Assembly: GCA_902749685.1 (NCBI GenBank)
Contig: CACVKW010001130.1
Coordinates: forward strand, 62,001 to 126,000
DNA from: Olavius sp. associated proteobacterium Delta 1
GTDB lineage: Bacteria; Desulfobacterota; Desulfobacteria; Desulfobacterales; JAFDCJ01
DNA: 64,000 bases
Direction of reading: 5' to 3'
Part shown: in pieces, positions 8,468 to 16,811 of the stretch
Numbering within the stretch: the first letter of the stretch is position 1
Layout: every line of letters starts with the position of its first letter
Made by a program: the position numbers and the translations under genes
Notes under the pieces: model-generated
The model's database searches: none
Told to the model about the DNA's origin: nothing
Seen by the model: only the letters and a program-made list of their open reading frames with translations

Positions 8468-11400
8468 ATGGCTGAAAACCAATCATCCCATTACCACGCC
8501 TTCCTCTCCCACAACAGCCGGGACAAAGGCTCTGTCGAACCACTGGCGGTCATGCTCAAGGAGAAGGGCCTGAACCCGTTTCTGGATAAGTGGAATCTGG
8601 TGCCCGGTGAGCCGATTGAGGACGCGCTGATTGAAGCGCTGGAAAACAGCGACAGCGCCGTGATCTTTGTCGGGCCGGGCGGCGAGGGGCCGTGGCAGAG
8701 CGAAGAGATGCGCGACATTCTCAAGCGGGCCGTCAAAAGCCACAACGAGTTCCGCGCGATCCCGGTCCTGCTGCCCAACGCCTCCGCGGAGGCCCTCGAA
8801 AAGTCTTTTTTGGGCAGCCGCCTGTGGATCGAATTCAAGGATGTGGATGACGACGACGCCCTGCTGCGGCTGGCCAAAGCCATCCAGGGCGAAGCTTCCG
8901 GCGACGAATCTTTCAAGCTGCCGGACCAACCGGCTCCCTATCGCGGGCTGGAACGCTTCGAACGCATCGAAAAGCCGGAGGAAGATTTCTTCTTTGGCCG
9001 CGACGACGAGATCCGCGCCCTGGTCGAGTGCCTGGTGCAGCAGCGCTTTGTGGCCGTGGTCGGTGCTTCGGGCAGCGGCAAGTCATCGTTGATCCGCGCT
9101 GGTCTGACCAAGCAACTGGCCGAAGACATCCACCCGGGCATCCGCCGCTGGCAGACGATCACCGTCGAGCCGGGCAGCGCTCCATTCCGCTCGCTGGCGG
9201 TTCAGGTGGCCGTGGCGGCCGGCATCCCGGTCGCGGACCGCGAAGACTGGATCGAGAAGCGTGTGGAGAAATGGACGGCGGCTCCCGACGGGGTGCGTTC
9301 GAGTCTCGAAACACTCTTCGCCGGCGCCAAGGAACCGCTGCTGGTCTTTATCGACCAGTTTGAGGAACTTTTCACCCACCGCCGCGAGGGCCGGGAAAGC
9401 GAGGCCATTTCCCGAAACTTCGTGGCCAACCTGGCCGACATCTGTAGCCATGGCGGCGATCGCGTTCGCGTCGTCATAGCTCTGCGGGCGGACTTTGTCG
9501 AGCGCTGCCTGGAGATCGGGCCGCTCAAGGAACTGCTGCAGGATCACACGATGCTGGTGGGCGAGGTCGGGGACGATGCGCTGCGGGAAATCGTCAAGGA
9601 GCCGACCGCCCGGGTCGGGGCCTTCCTGGAAAAGGGGCTGATGGAACGGATTCTGACGGAGGTCCGCAACCAGTCCGGATCCCTGCCCCTGCTGCAGCAG
9701 GCGCTGCACCAACTGTGGCGTAATCGCAAGGGGGCCTGGCTCACCCACGAGGCCTACGATGCAGCGGGCGGCGTGGCCCGCGCCCTGAACGACCAGGCGC
9801 AAGGCGCTTACCAGTCGCTCAACGACGCACAGAAAAGGATCGCCGACAGCCTGTTTCCCCGCCTCATTACGCTGGGCGAAGGCGTGGCCGACACCCGTCG
9901 CCGGGTCAAGCGCAAGGAACTCTATCCGGAAGGCGTCGAACCCGGCGCCGTAAACGCCGTGATCGACACGCTGTCCGGCAAGGACGCGCGCATCCTGGTG
10001 ACCACCCGGGAGGGAGGCACGGCGGAAGACCTGGGTTCGGGCGAAGACTTCGTCGAGTTCACCCACGAAGCGTTGCTGGGGAACTGGGACCACCTGGTCA
10101 GTTTGTTGGACTCCGAGCGGGAATCGATTCGCAAGCACCGCAATCTGACGACGGCGGCCGAGGAGTGGGAGTCGAAACCGGAAGCCGAGAAGGAGAAATT
10201 CCTGCTGCGTGCCGGGCAACTCGTGATCGCCGAGCAATGGGCTGCCGATGAGGGAGGTTACGCGCGGCTGAATCAACTGGAGCGGCGGTTTCTGAAAGAA
10301 AGCACTCAGGAGCGCACCGCCGAGGAAACACGCAAGGCGAAGACCGCCCGGCGGTTGAAGATGCTCAGCATCGGAGCAACAGCCGCGGCCGTCATTGCGA
10401 TGGTTATTGGCCTTTATGCGCTTGAGAAGAAGTCGGAAGCGGAGACACAGACGACAATCGCAAAAAACAAAACAGAAGAAGCCCAACAGCAGAAAAAAAA
10501 TGCAGAAGGGCAGAGAAAGAGAGCCGACACCGAGCGCGACGACGCCTTGCGCCTCCAGTCTCTCTTTCTCGCCGACGCTGCGGAACAACAGCTCAGCAAG
10601 GGTGACGCGGTTACTGGTGCGCTCCTCGCGCTCGAAGGGTTGCAAGATCTCAATACATCGGACGAGAGGCAACGAATTCGACCCTACGTCCAGGAAGCCT
10701 ATGTCAGCCTGGAGTCCAACTGGCGCGGCCGGCGCGAACAAGCAGTCCTCCCTGGCCACGAGGACTGGGTGTTGAGCGTCGCGTTCAGCCCCGACGGGAC
10801 CCGCATCGTGACCGCCTCTCAGGATAAGACGGCGCGGGTGTGGGATTTGGCAACCGGCGCGGAGCTCGCCACCTTCTCTGGACATACTGAGCGTGTGAAC
10901 AGCGCAGCGTTCAGCCCGGACGGGGCTCACATCGTGACCGCCTCCAACGATCGCACATCACAGGTGTGGGACGCGGCAACGAACGAGGTGATCGCATCCC
11001 TCACCCACCATCGGGCCGCCGTGTCGAGTGCCGCTTTCAGCCCGGACGGGAACCGCATTGTCACCGCTTCTCATGATGCGGTGGCGCGCATCTGGGATGC
11101 AAAAACCGGTGGCCTCATCAAACAACTGCGTAACCGCTTCAAAGTGCACGCCGCAACATTCAGCCCGGATGGTATGAGAATCGTCACCGCCTCAGACGAT
11201 CGCATGGCGCGAATCTGGGACGTCGCGACGGGCGAGGTGATTCAAACCCTCGAGGGCCATACAGATATGGTGAATAGCGCCGCGTTCAGCAGCCCGGACG
11301 GAGCCCGCGTCGTTACCGCCTCAAGGGACCACACGGCGCGGGTGTGGGAGGCGGCAACGGGAAAGTTGAACCACACCCTCGAAGGTCATCGGGACGTCGT

Positions 11401-12649
11401 GTGGAGTGCCGCCTTCAGCCCGGACGGGACTCGCATCGTCACCGCTTCTCAAGACGCGACGGTTCGATTCTGGGACGCGGCGACGGGTAAGGTGCTCGAG
11501 ACTCTCACCGGCCATGAGGCCGCGGTGAACAGCGCCGCTTTCAGTCCGGACGGAGGGCACATCGTCACCGTCTCAGACGACAAGACAGCACGGGTGTGGA
11601 AAGCGGCAGCGGGCGAGATGATCGACATCCTGAGCGGCCATACGGCTGCAGTAAACGCCGCTGCCTTCAGTCCGGACGGAGCCCGGATCGTTACCGCTTC
11701 CCTGGATAAGACGGCGCGGGTTTGGGACGTTGCAACGGGCGAGCTGATCGTCCCCCTCACCGGTCATGAGTACTCGGTGAACGGCGTCGCCTTCAGCCCG
11801 GACGGGGCCCGCATCATTACCGCGTCTGGGGATGGGGAGGCGCGGATCTGGGATGCGGCAGCCGGCACGGTGATCCACAACCTCGATGGCCATCGAAATT
11901 GGGTGTTGAAAGCCGCCTTCAACCCCAAGGGGACGCGCGTCGTGACGGCCTCTACAGATGGGCGCGCTCGGCTCTGGGACACGGCGACGGGTAAAAAGAT
12001 CCACTCCCTTATCGGCCATGAGGGCGGGGTGTACGCCGCCACCTTCAGCCCGGACGGGACCCGCATCGTTACCACCTCTCCAGACAAGACGGCGCGGATT
12101 TGGGACGCGGCGACGGGTAAGGAGATCCAGATTCTCACGGGCCACGAGGCGCCGGTGAACGATGCCGCCTTCAGCCCGGATGGTGCGCGTATCGTCACGG
12201 CGTCTCAAGACAAAACGGCGCGACTCTGGGACGCGGTGACGGGCCAGGTGATCCGCACTCTCACCGGCCACAAGGACGCGTTGCGGAGTGCCGCCTTCAG
12301 CCCGGACGGCAGCCACATCGTCACGGCTTCTGAAGACCAGACGGCCCGGGTCTGGAGCGCATTGACGGGTGAGGTCATTAAGGTCCTCCAAGGCCATGCA
12401 GCCGACGTGTATGGCGCCGCGTTCAGCGCAGACGGAGCCCGAATCGTTACTGCCTCAAGGGATCACTCGGCGCGGGTGTGGGGCGCGGAGAACGTGGGAA
12501 AAAAAAAGCTGATCGCCCAGACCAAGGATGGCATCCCACGCTGCCTAACGCCAAAGCAGCGAAAGCAGTTTTTCCTTGCGCCGGAGCCGCCTCCCTGGTG
12601 TATCGAAATGGGCAAGTGGCCCTACCACACGGAAGAGTGGAAGCAGTGA
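8468..12649 (+). CDS. TIR - nSTAND1 ATPase - TM/coiled coil - 14x WD40 protein
   Basis: This giant signal-transduction ATPase has 1393 residues. The start at 8468 follows AAAAGGAG, and the TIR fold begins at once (YHAFLSHNSRDK). Order: TIR domain about 8-140, with a candidate NADase glutamate in PWQSEE (79/80). Then an nSTAND1 NTPase about 155-560 with Walker A GASGSGKSS (199-207) and Walker B LLVFIDQFEE (291-300). A hydrophobic helix (632-651) leads into a charged coiled coil (about 652-710), then fourteen WD40 repeats (about 761-1348) and a conserved tail PPWCIEMGKWPY. STAND proteins of this type are oligomerising sensors. TIR domains in such settings often deplete NAD+ to abort phage infection. 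The role here is inferred, not shown. Confidence 0.93.
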   Translation: MAENQSSHYHAFLSHNSRDKGSVEPLAVMLKEKGLNPFLDKWNLVPGEPIEDALIEALENSDSAVIFVGPGGEGPWQSEEMRDILKRAVKSHNEFRAIPVLLPNASAEALEKSFLGSRLWIEFKDVDDDDALLRLAKAIQGEASGDESFKLPDQPAPYRGLERFERIEKPEEDFFFGRDDEIRALVECLVQQRFVAVVGASGSGKSSLIRAGLTKQLAEDIHPGIRRWQTITVEPGSAPFRSLAVQVAVAAGIPVADREDWIEKRVEKWTAAPDGVRSSLETLFAGAKEPLLVFIDQFEELFTHRREGRESEAISRNFVANLADICSHGGDRVRVVIALRADFVERCLEIGPLKELLQDHTMLVGEVGDDALREIVKEPTARVGAFLEKGLMERILTEVRNQSGSLPLLQQALHQLWRNRKGAWLTHEAYDAAGGVARALNDQAQGAYQSLNDAQKRIADSLFPRLITLGEGVADTRRRVKRKELYPEGVEPGAVNAVIDTLSGKDARILVTTREGGTAEDLGSGEDFVEFTHEALLGNWDHLVSLLDSERESIRKHRNLTTAAEEWESKPEAEKEKFLLRAGQLVIAEQWAADEGGYARLNQLERRFLKESTQERTAEETRKAKTARRLKMLSIGATAAAVIAMVIGLYALEKKSEAETQTTIAKNKTEEAQQQKKNAEGQRKRADTERDDALRLQSLFLADAAEQQLSKGDAVTGALLALEGLQDLNTSDERQRIRPYVQEAYVSLESNWRGRREQAVLPGHEDWVLSVAFSPDGTRIVTASQDKTARVWDLATGAELATFSGHTERVNSAAFSPDGAHIVTASNDRTSQVWDAATNEVIASLTHHRAAVSSAAFSPDGNRIVTASHDAVARIWDAKTGGLIKQLRNRFKVHAATFSPDGMRIVTASDDRMARIWDVATGEVIQTLEGHTDMVNSAAFSSPDGARVVTASRDHTARVWEAATGKLNHTLEGHRDVVWSAAFSPDGTRIVTASQDATVRFWDAATGKVLETLTGHEAAVNSAAFSPDGGHIVTVSDDKTARVWKAAAGEMIDILSGHTAAVNAAAFSPDGARIVTASLDKTARVWDVATGELIVPLTGHEYSVNGVAFSPDGARIITASGDGEARIWDAAAGTVIHNLDGHRNWVLKAAFNPKGTRVVTASTDGRARLWDTATGKKIHSLIGHEGGVYAATFSPDGTRIVTTSPDKTARIWDAATGKEIQILTGHEAPVNDAAFSPDGARIVTASQDKTARLWDAVTGQVIRTLTGHKDALRSAAFSPDGSHIVTASEDQTARVWSALTGEVIKVLQGHAADVYGAAFSADGARIVTASRDHSARVWGAENVGKKKLIAQTKDGIPRCLTPKQRKQFFLAPEPPPWCIEMGKWPYHTEEWKQ
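10748..12511 (+). repeat. 14 tandem WD40-coding repeats, ~126 bp unit
   Basis: Fourteen in-frame units of about 42 codons are found, each with the pattern GH-x(5-6)-AAFSPDG-x(2)-IVTAS-x-D-x-TARVWDAATG. Units are very similar at the DNA level, indicating recent tandem duplication. Unit 4 lacks the GH dipeptide and one residue; unit 5 has one extra residue. Fourteen is exactly two seven-bladed propellers. Confidence 0.9.
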
Positions 12650-12785
12650 CTGGCGGATAAGCAACCTGGCTAAGAAGTGGAATTCCCCGCGCTGCCGACC
12701 CGTCACGCTGAACCCGATGTTACCCGATGTAGAAACTCACGTAATTTAAGGCAGAACTATTCAGCTAGGCATGAAAGGAGGGTCA

Positions 12786-12815
12786 ATGAACTTCATAAAA
12801 CCGCATCGAGAGTGA
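12786..12815 (+). CDS. 9-codon micro-ORF with a consensus ribosome-binding site
   Basis: AAAGGAGGG lies directly upstream of an ATG that encodes MNFIKPHRE and a TGA stop. It sits between the TIR-nSTAND gene and the next gene, 123 bp before that gene's start. The site is stronger than most in the window. It may be a leader peptide, or the stump of a lost gene. There is no direct evidence of translation. Confidence 0.3.
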   Translation: MNFIKPHRE

Positions 12816-12938
12816 TTTTGAAATGAGCTCGAATCTGTTCCGAACATTCTATCTGGTAAATGCAAGATAGATTGGAAACTACCAACGCAGGCTGGCACTT
12901 CGCCACGTGCCACCTAATGACTAAAAGGAGAACTAGAA

Positions 12939-13598
12939 ATGACCCAGACAACGAAACAAAAGCAATCCACGGAGCAAGCCGCACCAGCACCCATGGCACC
13001 GACCCAGTATCTGTTTGTGCAAACAGCCGCAGATGCCCACATTATGGACCAAAGCGAAGAGCAGAAGCAGGCGGACCTCGGCGAGCACACGCTACTGCTG
13101 ACGGGCGTCGAAAGGACGATTTATTTTTCAGATAGGCCGATGCGCGTCGCGGACTCGATGACGAACGCCGAGTTCCTCAAGAAATTCTGGACGCAAGGGG
13201 AAAAAAGCTTTGCCGTCGACCCGCCGAACGCAGAGCTGGTTTTCTTTCGCGGCCAGCAGAATTTGGAAGCAGTGACGGTGGTGTTGTCAAGCCCGTTAGC
13301 AGAAGGCGACAACCTGAGTTATACAGTGGCCGCCGTTGGGACAGGAAAGCTGCCGGCGGCCGGGGGGTGCTCGGCGGCCCTATTCATCGACGACGCAAAC
13401 CCACCGGGGTTCGGCCCAGCCTACCCGACCTCAACCGCTCATCCCACATTGAACATCAATACGGAGGCAGGGCTGGCTGGATGGTATGAGGCAGAGATTC
13501 ACTTGGATCTGAATGAAACGCCCTGGGATGCCCAGTCCTGGGGAATTGGCCCATCGTTCAGAGGATGGTTTTATAAGAAAGATCAGAAACATACATAG
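12939..13598 (+). CDS. uncharacterised protein with TIYFSDRP / DPPNAELV motifs
   Basis: Translation starts at an ATG preceded by AAAAGGAG. The 219-residue product has a low-complexity N-terminus (Q, A, P), then TLLLTGVERTIYFSDRP and FAVDPPNAELVFF. I associate these motifs with a widespread family of uncharacterised bacterial and fungal proteins, from memory and without a search. The middle is beta-rich. The C-terminal 60 residues (ending SFRGWFYKKDQ) look like a separate small domain. There is no signal peptide. It follows the TIR-nSTAND gene on the same strand by 289 bp and shares its higher GC, so it may be a partner or cargo of that gene. The function is unknown. Confidence 0.7.
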   Translation: MTQTTKQKQSTEQAAPAPMAPTQYLFVQTAADAHIMDQSEEQKQADLGEHTLLLTGVERTIYFSDRPMRVADSMTNAEFLKKFWTQGEKSFAVDPPNAELVFFRGQQNLEAVTVVLSSPLAEGDNLSYTVAAVGTGKLPAAGGCSAALFIDDANPPGFGPAYPTSTAHPTLNINTEAGLAGWYEAEIHLDLNETPWDAQSWGIGPSFRGWFYKKDQKHT

Positions 13599-13754
13599 TT
13601 AGGCGTTCGACAAGCAAATGTAGGGTCCTCTTCTGGTGCCTTTGGGACTCCTACCACCGCGATGCCGGGGGATGTTCGCAGCGATACGGTCCCCGGAGGA
13701 GGGGGAGATGATAGAACCCAACCAAGGGCGCAGAATGACCCTGAATCAGCTGGG

Positions 13755-14030
13755 TTATTCTTTTGTCATCAGCCCGCCCTCGACCCACCTCACCCAGCGC
13801 CGCACGTACAACCCGAGCTGGGGGCTGCCTTCGGGCTTCCCCCGCTCTTGCTCATAAAGCCGGATGGCACGTGCAACGAACTTCATTAGCGTTCCTGTTG
13901 CAACGGTCAGCCCTGCCGGGCTGAAGTGATACCCCAGGAAATCAAAGCCTTTGTCAATCTTCCCGATAAAGGTCTTGTCCGGATGTTTCTCCAGTTTCAA
14001 GGTGTTAAAGATCTCGTTCAAGGTCTTGAA
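13755..14030 (-). pseudogene. 3' remnant of a group II intron-type reverse transcriptase
   Basis: About 90 codons encode LEKHPDKTFIGKIDKGFDFLGYHFSPAGLT-like sequence, which I recognise as the C-terminal thumb region of group II/retron-like RNA-directed DNA polymerases. The catalytic YADD region and everything upstream are missing. The frame ends in a stop immediately before a large inverted repeat at 14037. It is therefore a truncated fossil of a mobile or defence-type RT, lying between two TIR systems. Confidence 0.75.
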
Positions 14031-14036
14031 ATTTGG

Positions 14037-14097
14037 GGGTCAAATCTACGTTTGACCCTTGGTATCTTTTAGCAAAAGTCAAACGTAGACTTGACCC
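14037..14097. repeat. REP-like 20-bp inverted repeat
   Basis: The left arm 14037-14056 and right arm 14078-14097 are reverse complements with one mismatch over 20 bp, around a 21-nt loop. The arms read GGGTCAA-A/G-TCTACGTTTGAC. It abuts the broken end of the reverse-transcriptase remnant and ends 52 bp beyond the stop of the TIR-SLOG gene. It may be a REP/BIME element tied to a Y1 (RAYT) transposase elsewhere, or act as a terminator for the minus-strand operon. Confidence 0.65.
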
Positions 14098-14148
14098 TCA
14101 ATTTTCGACGCACGGCCCGGCCGCGGTAACGAAATCTAATATCTTCCT

Positions 14149-16272
14149 TCAACTGCTTCTGCCCTGGTACATCCCCAACCCCTTCAACACCAAAGACACC
14201 ATCACCGGAATATGCGGTGTTTCGAACAGCTCGAGGTTTTCGGCCTCGCTCAGGCCGTTGTTCAGACCGGCGACGCCCGCCTGCTGCAGTTCGTTGACCA
14301 TGGCCGGGTAATCGACGCCGACCGCATCCGGTCGCTGCTTCAAATAGGAGAGGAACTCGCCATAACCTTTGCTCCCGGCCTGGTATTCGGCGGTCAGCTC
14401 CTTTGGGCGGCGGCCTTCGATGGCGTCGATGATCGCCCGGGTGCAGCCTCCCATGCCACCGAGCAGAAACACCGGTTGAGAACGGCGCAGGGCCAGCAGG
14501 ACCTCTTCGGCCAGTCCGGGGATACCGCCGGAGTAGCCGCGGATCTGCCCACCCAGAACCACCCGCGCATCGATGTCGGCCACCATCTGCTCGCGCATGG
14601 CGGTCAGGTTGCGAAACCACCAGTAGCGGTGCTCGGGGCTGTCCGGCGGAACCTTGACGGCCTGCTGGGCCTCGCTCAGCTTCAGGTCTTCGGGCGGGGC
14701 GATGAACTTGAAGACTCCCTTTAAATGATGCTGGGCCAGGATGGCCTCGGAGTAATTCAAATGGATGGGCCAGGCGACGTAGTTGGCCAGGTGACGGCCG
14801 GCCAGGTCGGCCTTGCGCTCGGGAGAGAGGATCAGGTCGTCTTCACGCTTCTGGCTGTCGTAAGCCCAGACCAGCTCCAGCAATTGCCCGGTGAAGCCTC
14901 CCGGGCGCAGGTCGCCGCCATAGGCGAGGCGGGCGCCCCGGGCCAGAAGGTAGCGGGCCAGTTCCAGCATGGCGTCCTGGAGATGGGGCGGGCCCATCCC
15001 GAATTGGGCCAGGTCCGGGCTGTCGGAGATGGACAGGCCGACCTGAAGGCCTTCCAGGGACTGTTCTGCTCCTCCCCGGGGGTGGCTGCCGGCACAACTG
15101 GTAGGGGTGGTGACGGTCACATCGGGCGCCGCGCGTGACAGGAGGATGCGCTCTTCCGCGCCCAGGGGCGGGTCCGGGTAGACCAGCCTGGCCGGTGGGG
15201 TTGTCGCCGGGCGCGTCAACAGGGTCAGTATCTCCGGCGGACAGGGGCTGGGCTCCATTCCGCGCGGCACCAGCCCCACCTGCTCCAGGTCGGCCAGGTT
15301 GGCGCGAAACCAGCTGTGTCGCAGCATCTCGCGCAGCGCCAACCCCACCACCCGGGCGCACCAGCCGGGATCTTTGCCGTCCACCCGCAGCGACGGGGCA
15401 TTGCCCAGGTAGGGGAAGCCCCGATCCTCACGATCCCGGACGGCATTGACCACCACCAGCGGGCAGCCTTTGCTCTTGGCCCAGAGCACCTCGCGGCGGC
15501 ACCAGGTGCGCGAGGCATAGTGGTCGGTCTGCATCACCACCAGCACGCTGCGCTCGATATTGCCTTCCAGCTCTGATCGAAAGTCGAAGCCGGGAGCAAT
15601 GTCGTTGGCGTCGAAAAAGCTCTGCACCGCGCTGGTGGACTCGATGTGGTCCCGCAAGGCCTCGGCCAGCTCTTCACCGTCGGCCTTGGCGTGGCTGAGA
15701 AACAGCATGACCGGTGCGGGGCTCAGCCGGGTGCGGGCGGGCACGGCCCCCTGCTCCGAGCGCTCGCCGGCCAGGAGCAGGCGGCACAGCTCGTGGGTCA
15801 GGGTGCCGGCCAGTCTGGCCCCGCGCTTTTCTGCCGGCAGTCCGTGGAGGCGGATGAAGTTGGTCACCGCCACCGTCGAACCGATGTTAAAAGCGTTCGG
15901 GCTCAGGGAGACGGGATAAAACCGGTGCCGGTCGCCGGCCGCTCTCACCGCCTGGCCCAGCGCGCTCAGGCCCTCGTTCCAGGCCGGGTCAATCACCATG
16001 CGGTCATCCACCAGGGCGATCAGGATGGTGTGGCGGCTTTGCTCCAGTACCGGCGGGTCGGGCGGCCGCTGCGAGTCGAAGAAGACCGGAATCCCCATGC
16101 CCCGGTCCAGGGGATTATCGGCAGCGCGGTTGAAAACGCTGTAAAGCGATTCAGCCAGCCGGTCGAGGGGGCCGCGAATGGTCCGGGACTCGTCCGCCGG
16201 ATCCGGGGCGGGGTCGGCCAGCCACAATACCCGGATGGTCAGCGTCGGTCGGTAGCGGTTGGGTTCAGCCAT
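14149..16272 (-). CDS. TIR-TIR-SLOG protein (Thoeris-like NAD+/nucleotide signalling)
   Basis: The 707-residue protein has three parts. First, a divergent TIR-like domain (about 11-165; IPVFFDSQRP, SRHTILIALVDD, DPAWNEG). Second, a canonical TIR domain (about 187-300; MLFLSHAKADGEELAEAL, SFFDANDIAPG). Its motif TWCRREVLWAK carries the likely catalytic glutamate at 261. Third, a C-terminal SLOG/LOG-type Rossmann domain (about 410-690; VGLSISDSP, GARLAYGGDLRPGGFT). In Thoeris, a TIR enzyme makes a cyclic-ADPR signal sensed by an SLOG domain of the effector. Here enzyme and sensor seem fused. The start has an AGAGGG site and lies five bases after the upstream gene, so the two form an operon. The fold calls are firm; the antiviral role is inferred. 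Confidence 0.85.
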   Translation of the reverse strand: MAEPNRYRPTLTIRVLWLADPAPDPADESRTIRGPLDRLAESLYSVFNRAADNPLDRGMGIPVFFDSQRPPDPPVLEQSRHTILIALVDDRMVIDPAWNEGLSALGQAVRAAGDRHRFYPVSLSPNAFNIGSTVAVTNFIRLHGLPAEKRGARLAGTLTHELCRLLLAGERSEQGAVPARTRLSPAPVMLFLSHAKADGEELAEALRDHIESTSAVQSFFDANDIAPGFDFRSELEGNIERSVLVVMQTDHYASRTWCRREVLWAKSKGCPLVVVNAVRDREDRGFPYLGNAPSLRVDGKDPGWCARVVGLALREMLRHSWFRANLADLEQVGLVPRGMEPSPCPPEILTLLTRPATTPPARLVYPDPPLGAEERILLSRAAPDVTVTTPTSCAGSHPRGGAEQSLEGLQVGLSISDSPDLAQFGMGPPHLQDAMLELARYLLARGARLAYGGDLRPGGFTGQLLELVWAYDSQKREDDLILSPERKADLAGRHLANYVAWPIHLNYSEAILAQHHLKGVFKFIAPPEDLKLSEAQQAVKVPPDSPEHRYWWFRNLTAMREQMVADIDARVVLGGQIRGYSGGIPGLAEEVLLALRRSQPVFLLGGMGGCTRAIIDAIEGRRPKELTAEYQAGSKGYGEFLSYLKQRPDAVGVDYPAMVNELQQAGVAGLNNGLSEAENLELFETPHIPVMVSLVLKGLGMYQGRSS

Positions 16273-16277
16273 CGTTC

Positions 16278-16811
16278 TTACCCTCTTTTTGCTGTATCAG
16301 CCTGGCGACTGATTCCGGAAACCCTGGCCAACGCCCGGATATACAGTAGCATCCCCTGGCGGTTTTCCTCCAGCTCCCGATAGAAAACGTCACGCTCGGC
16401 CCAACGGGATTCCTCGACAACCACGGCGCCGTCGCCCTCGAACCGGCTGCGCTGCTCCTCGGTCTTCCCGGCCTCGAAAGCGCTGAGAAGGGTGTGCCAT
16501 TTGGTCAGAAAGGGCCTGAGCCCCCGATTGAGGACGTCGATGGCGATCGGCCCGACTGACTCAGGCCCGTCAGCCGCTCCCGGGCCCTGTTGGCGCAGTA
16601 CCGAGCGCGTGGTTTCGAACAGTGAATAAAGGGAGTTGAGCGCCTCGCGGGCCGAACCCATACCCGGCTTCAGCTCCACGCCGGCGACCCGGGTGGCCAG
16701 CTCGACATAAAGGGCCCAGGCGACGTTTTTCTGGGCCTTGGTAACGACGATATTGGCGCCGCCAAGACCGAAGGGGAGATTGATGTTGAGGGATTGGAGT
16801 TTTAGAGCCAT
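16278..16811 (-). CDS. helical partner protein of the TIR-SLOG gene, unknown family
   Basis: This 177-residue, mostly helical soluble protein is the first gene of the operon, five bases before the TIR-SLOG start. Visible features are GLGGANIVVTKAQKNVAWALY near the N-terminus, then VLNRGLRPFLTKWHTLL. A C-terminal helix pair follows, with W and R residues (RWAERDVFYRELEENRQG) as in small helical bundles that pair with conflict-system enzymes. No catalytic motif is visible. It could be a sensor, a regulator, or a scaffold that controls TIR activity. The name and function are unknown to me. Confidence 0.75.
   Translation of the reverse strand: MALKLQSLNINLPFGLGGANIVVTKAQKNVAWALYVELATRVAGVELKPGMGSAREALNSLYSLFETTRSVLRQQGPGAADGPESVGPIAIDVLNRGLRPFLTKWHTLLSAFEAGKTEEQRSRFEGDGAVVVEESRWAERDVFYRELEENRQGMLLYIRALARVSGISRQADTAKRG

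Noticed and set aside
9083-10930. A 615-codon open frame antisense to the TIR-nSTAND gene
   Set aside because: It is a shadow of high-GC coding sequence; the plus strand encodes clear Walker A/B and WD40 motifs, and the antisense product shows no domain.
11573-12397. A 274-codon antisense frame within the WD40 array
   Set aside because: It mirrors the 126-bp repeats and has no independent signal or RBS.
10748-12511. Regular ~126-bp repeats that might suggest a repeat locus such as CRISPR
   Set aside because: Units are coding, contiguous and in frame, without spacers; they are WD40 blades.
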